The notes under the pieces are model-generated. The model did not search any database, was not told the origin of the DNA, and saw only the letters and a list, made by a program, of their open reading frames with translations. A program made the position numbers and the translations under genes. Of a stretch of 64,000 nucleotides of DNA, positions 7,342-15,473 are shown one piece after another. Origin of the DNA: an uncultured Pseudomonadales bacterium (GTDB lineage: Bacteria > Pseudomonadota > Gammaproteobacteria > Pseudomonadales > CANNCY01). The stretch lies in contig CANNCY010000002.1 of NCBI GenBank assembly GCA_947503335.1, positions 310,001 to 374,000 on the forward strand, in the 5' to 3' direction. Within the stretch, counting starts at the first letter, position 1. Each line of letters starts with the position of its first letter.

Positions 7342-8586
7342 GTGGATGTAAAAGCCATGCAGTTCGATTTAGTAGGATTTCTTTATGTAAGCGGCATTGT
7401 ACAGGGGCTGATCTTGTTACCCGTACTATTGTTCGCACGTTCTGGTCATCGTCAAGCAAACTTATTGATGGCCGCGCTAGTGACGTCTATCACCCTAGAT
7501 GTTCTAAGAGGCTGGGGCGTTACCATTGGCTTTTGGTCTGAGTATCCTACCTTTGCAGCCACCCTATACCCACTGCGTTTTGCTTGGGGGCCCTTACTTT
7601 ATCTTTATGCTGTAAGCCTAACTACGGGCACGTTACATCGTCAGCAACTTGGACATTTCGTGCCAGCTATTGCAGTATTTCTGTTCGTAAATCTACGCTA
7701 TTGGAATCTAGACGTTACTGAGCAGATCGCCTTAATTGAGCAGCTTAGAACTACCTCAAATGCAGGCGATGAGTCTGCGCTTATTACACGCAGTTTGTTG
7801 TTCACGATTAGTTTCGGCAGCTATTGCTTAATGACCTTGAATCAGGTCAAACGCCACAATCAGCGACTAGAGCAACACTTTTCATCACTTGATAAGATGA
7901 ATCTTAACTGGCTTCGCACCCTAAGCCTTATCTGTTTAGTGTATCTTGGGTGCTATCTAGTATTTCATCGCATCCCCGCTATCACTAGTGATCAGTTTGA
8001 TATCAATTCAATCACCGCGCGATTACCGTTAACTGTTTTGACCATACTAATGTACTGCATTGCCATTCGCGGGCTCTTTCAGCCCAGCCTCATTGGTGGT
8101 GTCACCCAGGCCGAAGTTAGTGAGATTAGATTACCGAAAAAAATATCTCCTGAAAGTACTGCGGTTGCAGAAAATACATCAGTGGTTGAGGCCAAGAGTA
8201 AACAGAAGTACCAGCGCGCAAAATTGGATATCGAAGAAGCACAACGCCATAAGATTAAGCTGATGGAAGTAATGGAGTCACAAGAACTGTATCTTGATAG
8301 CGAGCTCACCCTGCCTGACTTAGCCAAAGCCTGTGATCTAAGCGTGCCCTTAGTGTCGCAAGTGCTTAATAGCCAAATGAATCAAAATTTCTTTAGCTTT
8401 ATCAATAGCTACCGTATTCAGTTAGCACAGCGAATGCTAATAGATGAAGAAACCTCAAATATGCCAATTGTTGAGCTAGCTATTGAAGTAGGATTTAAAT
8501 CTAAGTCGTCATTTTATGATGCATTCAAGCGGGCTACCAATATGACTCCAACGCAATATAAAAAGCGCGCTAGTTTAGCTAACTGA
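7342..8586 (+). CDS. Membrane-bound AraC-family transcription regulator
   Basis: 414 residues. The N-terminal half has about six to seven hydrophobic segments (for example LYVSGIVQGLILLPVLLF and LPLTVLTILMYCIAI). A charged linker leads to a C-terminal AraC helix-turn-helix pair from about residue 315, with LPDLAKACDLSVPLVSQVLN and IVELAIEVGFKSKSSFYDAF. The start is GTG 7342, preceded by TTGGGG; ATG 7357 is the alternative. It is divergent from the TonB receptor. Matching palindromes flank the gene on both sides, so it is the likely regulator of both neighbouring operons. Membrane sensing of the ligand is inferred from the layout. Confidence 0.88.
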   Translation: MDVKAMQFDLVGFLYVSGIVQGLILLPVLLFARSGHRQANLLMAALVTSITLDVLRGWGVTIGFWSEYPTFAATLYPLRFAWGPLLYLYAVSLTTGTLHRQQLGHFVPAIAVFLFVNLRYWNLDVTEQIALIEQLRTTSNAGDESALITRSLLFTISFGSYCLMTLNQVKRHNQRLEQHFSSLDKMNLNWLRTLSLICLVYLGCYLVFHRIPAITSDQFDINSITARLPLTVLTILMYCIAIRGLFQPSLIGGVTQAEVSEIRLPKKISPESTAVAENTSVVEAKSKQKYQRAKLDIEEAQRHKIKLMEVMESQELYLDSELTLPDLAKACDLSVPLVSQVLNSQMNQNFFSFINSYRIQLAQRMLIDEETSNMPIVELAIEVGFKSKSSFYDAFKRATNMTPTQYKKRASLAN

Positions 8587-8590
8587 TTTA

Positions 8591-8612
8591 GTCCGAGTAT
8601 ATTAGTTCGGAC
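8591..8612. promoter_or_regulatory. Second copy of the 22-bp palindrome
   Basis: The right half TTAGTTCGGAC is identical to that at 7201-7222. The left half GTCCGAGTATA differs at four bases. It starts five bases after the regulator stop codon and about 90 bp upstream of the DUF1214 gene. Confidence 0.65.
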
Positions 8613-8664
8613 GCATCTTAAATTTGGTTCACAGATAATCTGCATCGTAGAGAACAATAATAGC

Positions 8665-8679
8665 GGTCTAAATTAGACC
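8665..8679. promoter_or_regulatory. 15-bp palindrome upstream of the DUF1214 gene
   Basis: GGTCTAA, a central A, then TTAGACC: seven-base perfect arms, 24 bp before the ATG at 8703. This is a possible additional operator close to the promoter or ribosome-binding region. Confidence 0.4.
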
Positions 8680-8702
8680 TTAACACTCGACGAGAATTAT
8701 TT

Positions 8703-9335
8703 ATGAATCAGACTCCCCCAAAGGGCATCGCTATTTTGAAAATTTTGCGGTGGCCCCTAGCACTAATAGCTAGCCTACTAATTTCTGCCATTCTTTTGTC
8801 TAGTTTCATCAAACAGGGACTGGGTAATACACCGGTAAGAAATGGTCAATGGACTACAGCCATGAGCATCGGCTCCACCGATAGCAGTTCTCGTCTGCGT
8901 GCTTTGGTTGCGATCGCTGGACTACTTGCGTCGACTCGCGAAGATTCGATGTACTACACGGTTAAAGAAATCGATGGCGTACCCTTAAGTCTTAACTGCA
9001 GTTATAAGATTAAAGGTAGCGAGTACGATGCTAACTGGTGGAGCATCACCGCCTACGGCTGGGACTACTATTTAATTCCTAACGAAGAAAAGCGATATTC
9101 GTATAACAATGAAAACCTGATTAAAAACGAAGACGGCAGCTGGGAAATCATCGTTAGCGCTAATAAAGAAGGTACTAACTGGCTCCCTGTTGGCGCTTCT
9201 GGATCAGACGCTGCAGACAAAGATCTAAGCCAAGATTTTGACCTCTTATTACGCCTATACACCCCCGGCGATGCCTATCTCAATTCGCCCGACACAGCCC
9301 CGCTACCCCAAATAACAGAAGAGAAATGCGTATGA
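8703..9335 (+). CDS. DUF1214-type membrane-anchored protein
   Basis: 210 residues. One N-terminal transmembrane segment (about 15-35, LALIASLLISAILLSSF) is followed by an extracytoplasmic domain. The segments YYTVKEIDGVPLSLNCSYKI, NWWSITAYGWD and LLLRLYTPGDAYLNSP fit the DUF1214 family, which often occurs beside or fused to DUF1254. Biochemical function is unknown. The gene overlaps the next by 10 bases and has the regulator palindrome upstream, so it likely responds to the same signal as the TonB receptor. Confidence 0.8.
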   Translation: MNQTPPKGIAILKILRWPLALIASLLISAILLSSFIKQGLGNTPVRNGQWTTAMSIGSTDSSSRLRALVAIAGLLASTREDSMYYTVKEIDGVPLSLNCSYKIKGSEYDANWWSITAYGWDYYLIPNEEKRYSYNNENLIKNEDGSWEIIVSANKEGTNWLPVGASGSDAADKDLSQDFDLLLRLYTPGDAYLNSPDTAPLPQITEEKCV

Positions 9336-9856
9336 ACTGGTTTCGCTGGATTTTAGCTATATTAATCATCGGCTGGATCGGCCAATTTCCTATGGCCATG
9401 GTGTTGCCTAATCTGATCATGGAACGTCTTTATCAACAAGCTGGTCAAAGCCTAGGCTACAATAAATTGGCCGTTCGGCCACGCCCCGATGAAACTTTTC
9501 GTACTGTCGTTCGCCCAAGCCCTGACCTATATTACGCACTGTGTTTTTACGACCTAGAGCAAGGATCAGTTAATATTAATGCCGAGATTCCTGAACGCTA
9601 TTGGTCAATGCAGTTCTATCAAATGAACACGGCTAACTTTGCAGGCTTAACCAATCAGCGCGACGAAGAATATCGCGTTGGCAGTGAAATTGACGTTACT
9701 TTAATTGGCCCAGATAGCGACCCTGCCGCGTATAAAGGCGATGTTATTCAATCGCCCACAGAGCGTGGGCTTATGCTATTGCGAGTCTCTGGCATTGGTG
9801 ATGATACCCAAGCCAAAGCGGCACTTGAGAATAGTAGCTGCCAGCTAAAAGTTTGA
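9326..9856 (+). CDS. DUF1254-type membrane-anchored protein
   Basis: 176 residues. An N-terminal transmembrane helix (about 4-28) precedes a domain with YYALCFYDLEQGSVNINAEI and ERYWSMQFYQMNTANFAGL, as expected for the DUF1254 half of the DUF1254/DUF1214 pair. Elsewhere the two domains are often found in one polypeptide of about 450 residues; here they are two short genes overlapping by 10 bases. The start is ATG 9326, with a second ATG two codons later. The end overlaps the convergent DUF2750 gene by 12 bases. The role is unknown. Confidence 0.78.
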   Translation: MRMNWFRWILAILIIGWIGQFPMAMVLPNLIMERLYQQAGQSLGYNKLAVRPRPDETFRTVVRPSPDLYYALCFYDLEQGSVNINAEIPERYWSMQFYQMNTANFAGLTNQRDEEYRVGSEIDVTLIGPDSDPAAYKGDVIQSPTERGLMLLRVSGIGDDTQAKAALENSSCQLKV

Positions 9857-10231
9857 CATTTCGTCTTGCAGATCTGATTTAAAATGAGCAGCATCGACGA
9901 TGGAAACATCGTCTGCTGACGTCGGAAACACACTCAACTCAAGACCATCACTATCTAACCCAGACACCCATTTTTTGAAAAACTCCGGTACAGATATCGC
10001 CTTAGCAACTAGTTTATCGTCAAGTAATTTACAATACTCTTCAGCAAATTCTGCACTAGGCCAAATGGGTAAGGTTTCTAGATTTTCTTCGTCTGATTCG
10101 ATAATTAAAAATTCGTTATTGGCGTCAACGGCGATCCAGATATCGCGCTCTTCAGCGATCATCGCCAAGCACAGATCGTAACGTTCAGCGCAGCCAAGCT
10201 GTATAATCTGTTCAAAATCATCTCTATTCAT
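9845..10231 (-). CDS. DUF2750-like cytoplasmic protein
   Basis: 128 residues, acidic, with no signal peptide or membrane segment. The opening MNRDDFEQIIQLGCAERYDL, the central IWIAVDANNEFLII and WPSAEFAEEYC, and the segment FFKKWVSGLDSDGLELSVFP fit the DUF2750 family. No function is known. It is a single gene, convergent with the DUF1254 gene. Confidence 0.7.
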   Translation of the reverse strand: MNRDDFEQIIQLGCAERYDLCLAMIAEERDIWIAVDANNEFLIIESDEENLETLPIWPSAEFAEEYCKLLDDKLVAKAISVPEFFKKWVSGLDSDGLELSVFPTSADDVSIVDAAHFKSDLQDEMSNF

Positions 10232-10297
10232 TTGTGCATACTCGCCAGTGTCGGTTTCTTACTGTAATGATAGGTTATTACTATAGTCATTTCTTAC

Positions 10298-12115
10298 TTA
10301 ATGATGACCGAACAAATGTAGATCAACAATTACTGGGTCATGATCTGAAGAACGAAATGCATCGGCACTATAAAGAGACTGTACTTGGCGCTTCGACTTG
10401 TACTCAACGTTGTAATCTAGCGCCTTAGGTTCATCTGCATTGATATGCCAGATAGATGTACTGACTACTTGCGACTGTAAAGAAGACGAAGCCAATGCAT
10501 GATCTAAGTATCCTGATTGCCCCCTAAAGTTAAAAGTGTATGCTTTATCAGCACCAACAAACTGATCAATCAAGTCACGATAACCAGCCTTTAGTATCGC
10601 TGTAATAGGGTCTTCTTTTGCGTAGGCGTTTAGATCACCGATAATTAAAACGTCTGTATCATCACTATCCGTTGGATCTTGTTCAAGCCATTCTACCAAG
10701 GCTGTTGCGGCGTTTGTACGAGTTTGATTGCAGTTACCTTGGCCATCTCCTTTATTTGGGTCACCATCTTCATCACAGCTAGAACCCTTAGATTTAAAGT
10801 GATTAACCACAACTGTTAAACGCTCGCCATCAGATATCTGCTCAAAGGTTTGTGCTAACGCTGGGCGATTGCGCGACCGGCCAAAACGGGCGTCTATCGT
10901 TTCGTCTAGCGAAGCCGATTTACCAACCGGCCTGACCGATTCTACGCGGTAAATGAAACCGTTAGTGATTACGTCTAAACCCAAGTTTTTTTTGCCCGAA
11001 TGCACAAATGCATAGCTATGCCCTTCGGGCGATTTTTCATTTAGGCTGCTAACTAACTCGGCAATAGCGCTGTATTTACCGTAACCGTCGTTTTCTAACT
11101 CCACCAACCCCAATATGTCGGCCTTAGTTGCAGCCATCGCTGACACAATCTTGTCACGTTGACGAGTTAATTCTTTATTTGAATCGGCGCCTCGCTCTGT
11201 CGGAAAGCCTTGCCCCTTACCATCGCCGTTAAAGAAATTGAGTACATTAAAACTAACGACACGCAAGCTACCCTTAGTGTCTACAGGGCTGTTTACTCTT
11301 GGGTTGGCTTGAATCCACACCGGTAGCTCGGTGCGATGTAATCGATAGCTGCCAAAGGCATAACCTAAAACGCCCTTTACCTCGTTAAGCTCGTCGCCTA
11401 ACCGCATCGATTTGGCCGCGCTAAACCCTAACCGTTTAAACGCGATCGGATCTAAATTCTGCTTATTGCGACCGTCGTCCAATAAAAGACGGTCTAGGTC
11501 ATTCTGCGCTTTTAGTTTATTCGCTGCACTACCGGGCTTTGCAACCTGAGTCGGTATCATCAACCGCTGCTTAGACGATACGGTTACCACCCCATGGCGT
11601 GCCAAATTATAGTTATCAACAACAAACAACGCCTGCTGCACATTCACGCGCATGCCCTCGAATGGTTCAAGGCTTCCGGGATATGACATAGGCACTTGAA
11701 TAACGGCAGGTGTAGGCAATGCGTTGCCCCTACTCAAACGAGTTACCATATTGGGTACCAGTTGAGTCTCCCCTTTAAATTCGGTCACCTTAGCTGTTAC
11801 CAAAAGCTGATCACCAACCGATACGTTATCGCTGGTACCACGTTTTTCGTAGACAAAGATGCCTTCAGAGGTAGCTGCATCGTTATCGCTATCGACATCT
11901 TGTTCTTGTATGTAAAACCCGTTTAAGCCGGCTCTACCTTGAAACGATGCAACCACAATCGCATCAACAACCACCGTTTTACCAACTAGTGGTGATACAA
12001 GCCCCTCTCCCTGTATTTGAGAGATAAGGTGCGTAGGCTGTTTAGCGACAGCATTAGAACATAGAGACATTACAATTGCCGGTACCAGAACCGACAACAA
12101 TTGCTTCACATACAT
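10298..12115 (-). CDS. ExeM/NucH-family extracellular endonuclease
   Basis: 605 residues with signal peptide (cleavage near residue 24, NAVAKQ). An OB-fold-like N-terminal part (about 30-290, with VVVDAIVVASFQG and FYIQEQD) precedes an endonuclease/exonuclease/phosphatase domain. Motifs are LRVVSFNVLNFF, LGLVELENDGYG, VVVNHFKSKGSSCDEDGD, IIGDLNAYAKEDPI and SSDHDPVIVDL, which supply the metal ligands and catalytic His/Asp/Asn. Family members degrade extracellular DNA. The family often has further C-terminal anchoring sequence; none is present here, so this version is probably released or periplasmic. It appears to be a single-gene unit. Confidence 0.9.
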   Translation of the reverse strand: MYVKQLLSVLVPAIVMSLCSNAVAKQPTHLISQIQGEGLVSPLVGKTVVVDAIVVASFQGRAGLNGFYIQEQDVDSDNDAATSEGIFVYEKRGTSDNVSVGDQLLVTAKVTEFKGETQLVPNMVTRLSRGNALPTPAVIQVPMSYPGSLEPFEGMRVNVQQALFVVDNYNLARHGVVTVSSKQRLMIPTQVAKPGSAANKLKAQNDLDRLLLDDGRNKQNLDPIAFKRLGFSAAKSMRLGDELNEVKGVLGYAFGSYRLHRTELPVWIQANPRVNSPVDTKGSLRVVSFNVLNFFNGDGKGQGFPTERGADSNKELTRQRDKIVSAMAATKADILGLVELENDGYGKYSAIAELVSSLNEKSPEGHSYAFVHSGKKNLGLDVITNGFIYRVESVRPVGKSASLDETIDARFGRSRNRPALAQTFEQISDGERLTVVVNHFKSKGSSCDEDGDPNKGDGQGNCNQTRTNAATALVEWLEQDPTDSDDTDVLIIGDLNAYAKEDPITAILKAGYRDLIDQFVGADKAYTFNFRGQSGYLDHALASSSLQSQVVSTSIWHINADEPKALDYNVEYKSKRQVQSLYSADAFRSSDHDPVIVDLHLFGHH

Positions 12116-12188
12116 TAGCTGTCACCTTTCTCAAGATAGTCGTTGTTGTTAGCTCGTATTTAATACGTAACTGACCACAGACACAACC

Positions 12189-14123
12189 TCAATTGGCCGA
12201 CCAAACCTTTTTACCCGCTACCCAAGTTTCTAATACCTGTACGCTGCATGAGTCACCAAGAGCCTCGTCGCAGAGATAATCTGCGTTCGTGTAGTCATCA
12301 GCTTGCACCATTGCGCCGAGCAACTTCGGAAAATCTTGGTTTATTACAATAAAGTCGGCATAACTGCCTGATTGCAACGAACCTAGCTTCTCATCTTGCA
12401 GCGTTTTTGCTGCCGCCGTAGTAAACGCTCGTAATGCGCCCACTGCGGTCGTTCGCTCTTGGCTGTTCATCACAATCTCTTGTACACCCTCTCGCCCCTC
12501 AACAAACGAAGACCTTGATGTAGCTGCCACCATATTTGCGAACGGCCTTGGGCTTACTTCATCGACCGGCGCATCGCTGCCAAAAGCCACGACGATATCG
12601 TGATTAATCATTGTTTGAATTGGATACAGCATCTTCATATATCGTGATTCTTGGTTGTACAGACTATCTAGATTGTTTATATCGTCGATCTCAGACATGT
12701 ACGGAATGACAGTCTGATCATACTCTTTCCAGGGTGGTACCCATGCCGGTGTATATGAGGCGGCTATACCCGCAGCGGCCATTCGTTTGATCAATGCGTC
12801 ATCAACCTGCTGTAAGTGAGAGATCGTGTGCGTCGGCACCGATTGATCTAGTTGCCGTTTAGTTTGCTCAATAGCCGAAATTGCTGCATCGGTGGCACGA
12901 TCTCCTATTGCATGAAAGTGTACGCTAAGGCCTGCTTGAGACGCCTCAAGTACTACTAAACCCATTGTCGACTGACTTAGCTCCAACACACCTTTATGGT
13001 CATGATTAACCGGCCCATACTCTGTATGGCCATCATGTATATTCTTGACATTAAGATAAGGCTGACTAATGGCAGCCGTCTGTTGTGGATACTCGATAAC
13101 ACCATCGACCATTATTTTTACACCAATAATCTTAGCCTTCGATTGTGCTGAAGAATCTCTAAGATCTGCTACTCGCTTAACAAACTTTTTGACGCTCGCC
13201 TCGACATCACCTGCAACAATATCTTCTTTCTTAAGCACAACCGACACATAAATACGGGCCCAAAGATCATCATTCGCTGCCATCGCAGTATAGGCTTCGA
13301 TATCACGATCAACGGCGAATGTCTCATGTGCAGCGGTAATTCCATGGCTTAAAAGATAACTGTTTAACCATTCAGGATTGTCTATAAAGTCTTGTGCCGT
13401 CGACGTATCGTAGGCAAACAAATCCCAAGCTGCCTGGCTTTTCACGATGCCATTTACCTGCCCCGATTCGTTATATCCAAATAAGTCAACATATTCTGGA
13501 TAAGCCATTTCTATATGCTTTTTCTCAATTTGATTATGTGTAACGGCATCGATTTGAAGCCGATCTAACGCATATTGGTTAACGGCATATGCATGCCCGT
13601 CCATACCAATCAAAATAACTGGCTGGCTATCACTAATTTGACTTAACCCCTCGGCCATGGATGAGTATTGCCCAAGAAATTCTTTGGTGTCGGCACCGTA
13701 TCCCATGTAATTAGATACCGAGATCCACTGGGTTGTAGGCGACGATGAAGACAAGCAAGCATTAACACTAGCCACTATCATTTCTAACCCACTATTCTCT
13801 GTGTCTTTCAAAGAGCAGGTAGTACGCTCTAGTGCTAGAAAAGGGTGTATGTGTGAGTCAACCAGGCCTGGTAATATAGTTTGCCCATTCATATTGATGC
13901 GCTCACCTTTTTCAGGTTTGTACATTGCCTTCGCGTTATCACCTGTCGCGACAACATAGCCATTCTCGATATACATCGCATCGGTTGTTGGGGAATCAGC
14001 GTCTATATAAATCACAGCGTTGTCGATCAGAATACCTGATACATGAACAGGGCCTTGATCAGTGCAAGCTATTGTCATAATTGAAACAACAGAAAATAAG
14101 ATATATCGTTTAACGTTATTCAT
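12189..14123 (-). CDS. YtcJ-like amidohydrolase, predicted lipoprotein
   Basis: 644 residues. A short hydrophobic leader ends in a lipobox-like IMTIAC at about residue 20, so the protein is probably lipid-anchored. The amidohydrolase-3 fold is shown by ILPGLVDSHIHPF (metal H-x-H near residue 91), GVKIMVDGVIEY, VHFHAIGDRATD, and VAFGSDAPVDEVSP with the catalytic Asp. The C-terminal segment LGSLQSGSYADFIVIN is typical of the superfamily. Substrates of YtcJ-like enzymes are mostly undefined N-acyl or amide compounds. It is divergent from a TetR gene with a perfect palindrome between them, so it is probably the regulated target. Confidence 0.85.
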   Translation of the reverse strand: MNNVKRYILFSVVSIMTIACTDQGPVHVSGILIDNAVIYIDADSPTTDAMYIENGYVVATGDNAKAMYKPEKGERINMNGQTILPGLVDSHIHPFLALERTTCSLKDTENSGLEMIVASVNACLSSSSPTTQWISVSNYMGYGADTKEFLGQYSSMAEGLSQISDSQPVILIGMDGHAYAVNQYALDRLQIDAVTHNQIEKKHIEMAYPEYVDLFGYNESGQVNGIVKSQAAWDLFAYDTSTAQDFIDNPEWLNSYLLSHGITAAHETFAVDRDIEAYTAMAANDDLWARIYVSVVLKKEDIVAGDVEASVKKFVKRVADLRDSSAQSKAKIIGVKIMVDGVIEYPQQTAAISQPYLNVKNIHDGHTEYGPVNHDHKGVLELSQSTMGLVVLEASQAGLSVHFHAIGDRATDAAISAIEQTKRQLDQSVPTHTISHLQQVDDALIKRMAAAGIAASYTPAWVPPWKEYDQTVIPYMSEIDDINNLDSLYNQESRYMKMLYPIQTMINHDIVVAFGSDAPVDEVSPRPFANMVAATSRSSFVEGREGVQEIVMNSQERTTAVGALRAFTTAAAKTLQDEKLGSLQSGSYADFIVINQDFPKLLGAMVQADDYTNADYLCDEALGDSCSVQVLETWVAGKKVWSAN

Positions 14124-14139
14124 GGCCCAACCAATTTAT

Positions 14140-14155
14140 TACAGTAATTACTGTA
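14140..14155. promoter_or_regulatory. 16-bp palindrome, candidate TetR operator
   Basis: TACAGTAATTACTGTA is perfectly self-complementary and sits in the 65-bp gap between the divergent amidohydrolase and TetR genes. This is the usual place and size for a TetR-family operator. Confidence 0.7.
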
Positions 14156-14188
14156 GAATATAGAAATAATAAAGCGATTCCAATACCT

Positions 14189-14803
14189 ATGGCGAGATCA
14201 CAGTTACCTACTGCAATTAAGATTCAACCCAAACAACAACGTGCTAAACAGTCTCTTGAAACGATCCTCGCTACGACATTGGCATTGGGTATCAGGCATG
14301 GAGTCGCAGGTTTCACGACCAATCAGATCGCCGAAGAAGGTGGCGTTGACGTATCATCTATCTACCGATTTTTCGATAATTTACCGAGCATATGGCTACA
14401 CATAGCAGAACAATGGATCATTGAAATTCAAAGCGAGTACGAAAAATTTGAGTCGTCAACCGATTCTGATACTGCAGAGATCTTTTTCGTCGCCCTTTTT
14501 AGACACTGGTTAACCAAAGACAATATCAAAAGATCAAAGCTGTTGGCAGGTCTATGGCATGCATATCCCGAGTTTGTCTCGCTTAATAACCGGCAATTCG
14601 AGTTTCACCATCAATTTTGTCGCAAGCACTTACTAAAATATGGCTATGATCTAAACCAAACTGATATGCTTGCTTTCTCACGATTCACCTATATCTGTGA
14701 AGATGCGATTACTGAAGGTTTTGATGGCTCTTCAGCTGATAAAGGGCTTATCAAACTATATGAACTATCAGTATCATCAGCTGTTCGATCATTTACTGAT
14801 TAA
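14189..14803 (+). CDS. TetR-family transcription regulator
   Basis: 204 residues. The N-terminal TetR DNA-binding domain (about 18-65) shows FTTNQIAEEGGVDVSSIYRF, with the recognition helix VSSIYRFF. The ligand-binding C-terminal part is not recognisable by family. The start is ATG 14189. It probably represses itself and the divergent amidohydrolase through the palindrome at 14140. It ends with an 11-base overlap with the convergent glutathione transferase gene, so control of the oxidoreductase operon from here is possible but has no visible site. Confidence 0.88.
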   Translation: MARSQLPTAIKIQPKQQRAKQSLETILATTLALGIRHGVAGFTTNQIAEEGGVDVSSIYRFFDNLPSIWLHIAEQWIIEIQSEYEKFESSTDSDTAEIFFVALFRHWLTKDNIKRSKLLAGLWHAYPEFVSLNNRQFEFHHQFCRKHLLKYGYDLNQTDMLAFSRFTYICEDAITEGFDGSSADKGLIKLYELSVSSAVRSFTD

Positions 14804-15440
14804 TATCATTCCACCCTAGCCCTTCACCAAAATTAAACTGATGAATAGGGGCAATCTTAGGCCGACTCATAACCCTATCTGCGATGCCAACGATTTTGGG
14901 GCACAGGGTAGATATCTCTTCTAGGTCTTCGAACCAATTCACAAACATCCATAGATACAAATCTACTATTGTTAGCTTATCACCAAAGAAGTAAGCCTCG
15001 TTACTGCATGCTGCTTCAATCAATTGGTAATTACTAAGCACAAACTGCTCTGCTGCTTCAGCAACAAGTGATGCATCGCCAATTACAAATCGCTGAGGAT
15101 AGTTCTTGCGCAACTCGCCTTCATAGATGTTGGCTAATATAAAGCTCATCCACTGATCTAGTTTTGCTCGCTCGAAAGTACCCGCTTTGGGTGCCAATCC
15201 CGACGCTGGATATTTGTTTGCAAAGTAGCTAAGTATCGCAAAGGTTTCAGTTAAACACTCGCCACCATCAAATACTAATACAGGAATTTGCATACGCGGA
15301 TTTATCTCTGCAAAAGAGGGGTCATCAATACCCTCTTCTGTGTAATTAACGCGTACACGCTGAAAAGGAATATCGAGTTCAGCTAGCGCTGCCTCTACAC
15401 AGGCAGAACCTGACCCTGAATTTACATATAACTTAAGCAT
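14793..15440 (-). CDS. Glutathione S-transferase family protein
   Basis: 215 residues. The N-terminal thioredoxin-fold part begins MLKLYVNSGSGSACVEAAL, contains the cis-Pro segment MQIPVLVFDGGECLTETFAI (glutathione binding), and is followed by an all-helical C-terminal domain with the N-capping motif LTIVDLYLWMF. Length and layout are those of bacterial beta/zeta-like GSTs. It is the last gene of a four-gene operon after the GcvT-fold gene (33-bp gap), which suggests conjugation, dehalogenation or ether cleavage of the pathway substrate; the reaction itself is unknown. Confidence 0.85.
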   Translation of the reverse strand: MLKLYVNSGSGSACVEAALAELDIPFQRVRVNYTEEGIDDPSFAEINPRMQIPVLVFDGGECLTETFAILSYFANKYPASGLAPKAGTFERAKLDQWMSFILANIYEGELRKNYPQRFVIGDASLVAEAAEQFVLSNYQLIEAACSNEAYFFGDKLTIVDLYLWMFVNWFEDLEEISTLCPKIVGIADRVMSRPKIAPIHQFNFGEGLGWNDINQ

Positions 15441-15473
15441 AACTCCCCCCTATCAGCATGATCAGATCCTAGA

